Assembly (NCBI GenBank): GCA_036898135.1
Contig: CM072513.1
Span: 73,894,996 to 73,958,995, forward strand
Source of the DNA: Oncomelania hupensis
Taxonomy: Eukaryota > Mollusca > Gastropoda > Littorinimorpha > Pomatiopsidae
DNA: 64,000 nt
Reading direction: 5' to 3'
The notes under the pieces are model-generated. The model was not told the origin of the DNA and did not search any database. It was given only the letters and a program-made list of their open reading frames with translations. A program made the translations under genes and the position numbers. Below, piece after piece: positions 59,981-64,000 of the stretch (position 1 is the stretch's first letter; each line of letters opens with the position of its first letter).

Positions 59981-60184
59981 TCATTGTCTAATGGTTTGAG
60001 CTACCCGTGACCAGAACGTTTGCAGGTAGCGAGGAGAGCGATGCTTGTGTGAAGGATAGGTGATATAGGTAGACGCCTGCAAATTGTACAGAACCGATGT
60101 GGGTAGCTCCCTACTTGGAATGTCCTCGTAGACGAGGAAGAGCAGCACCTCTCTTCCTGTGTGGGCTGCCTCCATCAGCGCCAT
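59981..60184 (-). CDS. TLR last exon: TIR domain end and stop
   Basis: A 204-bp exon after CTTCCTGCAG encodes MALMEAAHTGREVLLFLVYE, DIPSRELPTSVLYNLQ, ASTYITYPSHKHRS and YLQTFWSRVAQTIRQ, then TGA. The FW of box 3 is present. Very short tail after the TIR domain. Confidence 0.93.
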   Translation of the reverse strand: MALMEAAHTGREVLLFLVYEDIPSRELPTSVLYNLQASTYITYPSHKHRSPRYLQTFWSRVAQTIRQ

Positions 60185-60891
60185 CTGCAGGAAGAAAGAT
60201 TTTTTAAAATGAAATACGGAAAGGAGAAAAGAAAGAGAGAAAAGACGATCTAAAAGGAAGAATTTGGGAAGAAAAGTCTGAAAGAAGGGAAGAAAATTCA
60301 TGGAACTGCCGAAGTATAATGAGAATGGATTGAAAGGCACAAAAATCAAACAAAAAAAAAACCATTGAAGGAAATTGTGCTTTGAAAGTCTGCGTCGTCG
60401 CTGTCGTCGTCGAAGTCATCGTCATCATCATCATCATCGTGATGAAAAATAATGCACCTCACTTGCAGTTCATAGTTGCACCACTCAGAAACGATGAGAT
60501 TCCGAGTGAGCAACACCAGCATGCGGCGACTGTTTTGAACGGCATCCACGATATTCCAAGGCACAGGGCGCCCTGGAATAAAGTCACGGTAGTGCACGTT
60601 CAGTTGCAAGCCCGCCCGGTCCTCCAGCTCTTCAATCATTTTATCTTTGATGAAGTCTTCGTCCTCAGAAGAATAACACACGAAGGCGTCAAATATAAAG
60701 TGGTCTTGGCGGTTGCTGCAACGCAGGCAACAATATTATTATTTGAATTTTGATTTTTTAGTTGGAAATCATTACTACCCCACCCCGTGGTAGGACTATG
60801 CGCGAAGATTTTATCATCACCATCGTCATCATTTTCGTCATCATTATCGTCACCATCATCTTCTGGGTTTTGATGATGATGATGATGAAGT

Positions 60892-60967
<76 letters not shown>

Positions 60968-61842
60968 GAATACTGATTTTTAATTTAAAATCATCACAAC
61001 ACCACACCGTAATGGAAGCTTTCATCACCATCACCATCGTCAACATCATCATCATCATCAGAAGCAGCATCATCATCGACGTCGATTGATTGATTGATTG
61101 ATTGTTGCTTTAGGTCCAGCGGACTCTTCCGAGCCAAATCAGGACCTGACAACCCCCAATCCGCATAAAAGATCTGCCGAAACAACCCTAGTGGGAAAAT
61201 TGAATGCCCTCCACCGGCCAGTCACTTTACAATAAAGACATCCCACGCAGGGGACGGCTGAGGCTTTACCCCAACTACTCGAACCCCCGGTTATAAAAAC
61301 AAAATAGAATACAAACATCATTATAAATCATCAATAAAACACATACATATAAAATGCCTATAGTGCTAAATAATACAATCATAGGAAGCCCTAGTGACCA
61401 CCCGGCAGAAAGCGTCCAACACTCCCAAGCTGATCCAACAGACCTCATACACAAACAAGGAGTCTTGTCCAGGAAGAGTTTTCAAGAAAAAAGGTAGGTC
61501 ATTGATCTAGCGAAGAAGAAGATAGTATAGCAGAGTGATAGGACAGATCAGGAATGGGAAAGAGCAAATGAGGAAGACAGCGACAGTGGGAATTTAAAGC
61601 ACTAAATTTCCAGAAAGTGGGGATACTATTTATACTGAAATCCCCGGCACTCCAACGGGGGGAACTGTTGCCGCAGTGAATCCGTCATGCCTACAAAGGC
61701 AAGACAGGTTTTTAACTGGGGCTTTCACTTTTCCCTTTATAGGTTAGAACAATCTACAGTGGCAAGATTGCTCATGACCCCAAGGGGTATCGACGTCGAT
61801 GATCCCCATCATTATCATCGTTGTCGATCATCATCATCATCG

Positions 61843-61929
<87 letters not shown>

Positions 61930-63379
61930 CCTGCGTCTTGATCGAGAGTACGCCAGACGAGTAACGTAGTACAGATAGCGCAGTTTCCATCGATGCTTGT
62001 AAGCCAGTGCTGACATCAGAACGGTCAAGAGGCAGAAACAGCTGGTCACCCCTCCGGCCAGTATACCTGTGGCACAATACACATCGTTGCTGTTCGTGTG
62101 GGGAGTCCATGTCATAGTGCTTCATCAAAAGGCTGTTATCCCAGGTTCGAATCCCGTGGTGGGCAACATGAAAGTGGCCCATTTTTCACTGTCCATCTTA
62201 GCAGTATGATTGCTCTGATGGTTCAGTGTGGATTTAAGTCCCCGTCTGCCATATCGCCATTGGTGGGTTTAGACGTTAAATTTCATTGTTCATTCAATTT
62301 ATTCTTATCCCAAGTGGACTATTTAGCCCAAAAGGCTGTGTCAGAGAAGGTGAACAAACATATTTACACATTAACAACGAAACATACCAACGGCATTATA
62401 CACACACCATAACCATAGTATTACTGGAATAAATACACGTAACGTAAACGCATAACTATGTAACTCAATATAAAAAAAAACACCCGTAGATCCAATAAAT
62501 AGATGTAACAAAATTAAAAAGATTGATGTGTTTTTAGTATCTGCAAGGTAAACATTATCATCTGTTTAGGCAATATTTTGAGATTCAGCGCAAAACGTGT
62601 TTAGAACTAGCATCTACATCTTCCAATACGCTTGCGAAACATGGACCCTCACTGCAGATCTACAACGAAGAATACAAAGCATGGAGATGAGGTGCTACAG
62701 AAGACTTCTGGGCATTTCCTAAACCCAGCACATCACCAACAACGAAGTCAAACAGACCATCACGCTAGCCATTGGACAACACGATGACATGCTCACAGTG
62801 GTGAAAAAACGGACACTCCGATGGAATGGCTACGTCACCAGACCACTGTTGCAAAGGCCATCCTGCAAGACAAGGTGCAAGGAGGCAGAAGAAGAGGGAG
62901 ACCGAAGAAGAGGCGGGAGGACAACATTCGAGAATGGACTGGTTTGACACTGAGCGAAGCCATGAGGGTTGCTGAGGACAGAGAAAGATGGAGTACGCTG
63001 GTTAAACGATTATCTGTGAAGCCCCAACGACTTTCGAGTTACGAGATAGGATAGGATAGGATAGGTGTTTAGAAAACGATGGACCTTAACGACCTTACCA
63101 ATTTGATTTCCACTACAGCGAAGAGGTTTGGTTTCCACCATGACGCAGAGCTAGACCACTATGCGTGCTAAGGTGTTTCTAAAATCCTCGTGCCGATGTC
63201 TATAATACCTCTGCGCTATAGTAGAAACTAAGTCGTCACATGATGCTATTTGTGCCAGTACCTATATAATTGCTGCATGTTTTCTTGAGGTAGGCGAGCT
63301 CTTGGAAAATGTCCGTCATGTTCCTGTAAGAACCGTCTTCCATCATACACGTGTAGCGCTCCGGACTGGTGAAATGTAT
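59981..63379 (-). CDS. Toll-like receptor, C-terminal half (four exons, 5' end outside window)
   Basis: Exons 63379-63262, 62066-61931, 60715-60463 and 60184-59981 join in phase with GT-AG introns and encode the last 236 residues. These are the end of the LRR ectodomain with a Cys-containing cap, a transmembrane helix and a complete cytoplasmic TIR domain ending at TGA. TLRs bind microbial or Spatzle-like ligands and recruit MyD88-type adaptors through TIR-TIR contacts to activate NF-kB. Box 1 is FDAFVCYSSEDEDF, box 2 (BB loop) RDFIPGRPVPWNIVDAVQNS with the conserved Pro, and box 3 FW. All key elements look intact, so the gene is probably functional. LRR exons should continue to the right. 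Introns hold a retroposon, a LINE 3' end, a SINE and GAT arrays. Confidence 0.93.
60185..60462 (-). other. TLR intron between the two TIR exons
   Basis: GTGAGG...CTGCAG intron of 278 bp with a degenerate (GAT/GAC)n array starting 23 bp after the donor (60395-60440). Confidence 0.85.
60463..60715 (-). CDS. TLR exon: TIR domain, first part
   Basis: A 253-bp exon between CGTTGCAG and GTGAGG encodes NRQDHFIFDAFVCYSS, EDEDFIKDKMIEELED, LNVHYRDFIPGRPVPWN and IVDAVQNSRRMLVLLTRN, ending SEWCNYELQ. TIR boxes 1 and 2 are clear. The exon ends in phase 0 exactly where the YELQ-MAxxEA junction occurs in the family. Confidence 0.95.
60867..60967. repeat. (GAT)n microsatellite in a TLR intron
   Basis: About 30 GAT/ATG units with one AAG interruption. 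Confidence 0.95.
61083..61670 (-). mobile_element. Full-length ~590-bp retroposon copy in a TLR intron
   Basis: The (TGAT)n tail at 61084-61102 is followed by GCTTTAGGTCCAGCGGACTC. The 5' end ATTTATACTGAAATCCCC and CTCCAACGGGG lies at 61628-61662. Same orientation as the host gene. It matches the reference copy at 35577-36164 along its whole length. Confidence 0.9.
61829..61930. repeat. (ATC)n array abutting the TLR splice donor
   Basis: About 33 ATC units on the + strand. On the gene strand the intron begins GTGATGATGATG, so the array starts at the donor dinucleotide itself. Confidence 0.95.
61931..62066 (-). CDS. TLR exon: transmembrane helix and cytoplasmic linker
   Basis: A 136-bp exon between GCCACAG and GTGATG encodes ILAGGVTSCFCLLTVLMSAL, then AYKHRWKLRYLYYVTRLAY and SRSRR. 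Hydrophobic helix followed by a basic, aromatic juxtamembrane linker (KHRWKLRY), typical of TLRs. Confidence 0.9.
62130..62305 (+). repeat. tRNA-type SINE fragment in a TLR intron
   Basis: B box GGTTCGAATCCCGTGG (62142) followed by a body ending GTCTGCCATATCGCC, GTGGGTTTAGACGTTAAA. The tail is shared with 41675-41800. Confidence 0.75.
62605..63065 (+). pseudogene. LINE 3' end, broken, antisense in a TLR intron
   Basis: Encodes ACETWTLTADLQRRIQSME, RCYRRLLGIS, MLTVVKKRTLRWNG and, in a shifted frame, GGRRRGRPKKRREDNIREWT. Ends in a (GGATA)n tail at 63045-63066. Same family as 5213-5858 and 28057-28700. Confidence 0.88.
63262..63379 (-). CDS. TLR exon: juxtamembrane ectodomain cap
   Basis: A 118-bp exon between GACTTTCAG and GTACTG encodes IHFTSPERYTCMMEDGSY, then RNMTDIFQELAYLKKTC and SNYI. 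The spacing of Cys residues and the YxC ... L..LKK.C pattern is that of the LRR C-terminal cap of Toll receptors. It ends in phase 1, which matches the next exon. Confidence 0.85.
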
Positions 63380-63448
63380 CTGAAAGTCAGCCCAAACCAT
63401 AATGATCGATTTTGTTGTCAGCGTCCTATTCGACGACATCATTAATAA

Positions 63449-63615
63449 TTGATCTCGTTCAGCGTCGTCATCGTATTAACTTTCATCGTCGTTGTCATCA
63501 TCCTCTGCAGTATTCATAGTGTTTTCGTAGTCGTCGTCATCTTCTTCTTCTTCATCATGATCATGATCATGATCATGATCATGATCATCATGATCATGAT
63601 CATGATGATCATCAT
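63449..63615. repeat. (CGT/CAT)n and (GATCAT)n array
   Basis: GTC/ATC triplets lead into an 8-10 unit GATCAT array (63556-63613). Each unit contains the self-complementary GATC, so the array can fold on itself. Confidence 0.9.
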
Positions 63616-63639
63616 AATCCACCCATTGCACATAGCACG

Positions 63640-63932
63640 TAAAAGTAAGTTTCGTCTCCTCTAGGCGACGAATTAGGTCACGCTGTATTTGTTTCTAGGT
63701 CAACTGTCTTTTACGAACCGTCTGAGAATGTTTTCGAACCGTTTATTGACGCCGGATAGTGTCCTCACTTGGTTTCATACAATTTAAGAATCCAAGAAGG
63801 CAAATGGGTTTTTGGGACGGTAAAAGCATTTTTGTAGAGAAAAGGGTTAGGGCAAGGGCTAGGGATAGATCTACAACTAACCCTTACCCGAACCCTTGTA
63901 GCAATATTCCGCTCTTTCCGTCACTTTTAAAC
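63640..63932. mobile_element. MITE related to the centre of the 59334-59861 element
   Basis: Shares AAGTTTCGTCTCCTCTAGG, TTTTACGAACCGT and TGACGCCGGATAGTGTCC with 59500-59640 and ends CGCTCTTTCCGTCACTT. The interior at 63845-63900 has GGGTTAGGG / CTAACCCTTACCC telomere-like inverted units. Its left terminus is missing or diverged. Confidence 0.75.
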
Positions 63933-64000
63933 AGTAGTGCGCTTCGCATCTGCGGCTAGCAGCGAGCCCAAAATATACTTTGAAGGGATGGAGGGAATAC

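Noticed and set aside
60636..61076. 146-codon His-rich frame inside the TLR
   Set aside because: It overlaps the TIR exon in another frame and an intronic (GAT)n array; the TIR frame is clearly the real one.

Overview
The window is animal nuclear DNA: short coding exons with GT-AG introns, long AT-rich non-coding stretches, many long microsatellites, and dense non-LTR retrotransposon fragments, tRNA- and 5S-derived SINEs and MITEs. The repeat style, and a Toll-like receptor of the kind expanded in molluscs, suggest a marine mollusc, probably a gastropod. This is an inference from style; no species can be named.

Layout. 1-620: probable last coding exon and 3' UTR of an unidentified + strand gene. 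5.2-9.5 kb: LINE remnant, SINEs, a 600-bp TA-flanked DNA transposon and one copy of an abundant ~590-bp retroposon. 10.7-21.4 kb: a complete eight-exon STYX pseudophosphatase gene on the - strand; all splice phases agree and give 195 aa. 22.5-23.2 kb, divergent from STYX: an intact C6orf120/UPF0669 homologue whose CDS lies in one exon. 23.4-24.4 kb: a TTAA-flanked, piggyBac-like non-autonomous element. 24.9-27.9 kb: MITEs with telomere-like cores and a repeat rich in TGACCTTGA motifs. 31.6-32.2 kb: a possible exon of a signal-anchored membrane protein, needing a frameshift. 35-41 kb: two degenerate LINEs. 42.5-42.9 kb: an intact InaF-motif (INAFM) gene in one coding exon, with promoter-like sequence upstream. 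43-55 kb: mostly simple repeats, SINEs and a 5S-derived element. 56.3-58.1 kb: a 5'-truncated LINE with an intact reverse transcriptase ORF. 59.2-63.4 kb: the 3' half of a Toll-like receptor on the - strand (end of ectodomain, transmembrane segment, TIR domain in two exons, stop codon), whose upstream exons lie beyond the window.

The host genes do not form a pathway. They are unrelated metazoan genes: a pseudophosphatase, a secreted or ER protein, a small membrane protein and an innate immune receptor. The most distinctive content is the mobile DNA: three copies of one retroposon with clear target-site duplications, a MITE with a CRE-like palindrome beside telomere-like repeats, a repeat that spreads nuclear-receptor half-sites, and an inverted-repeat element sitting in a duplicated piece of the TLR last exon.
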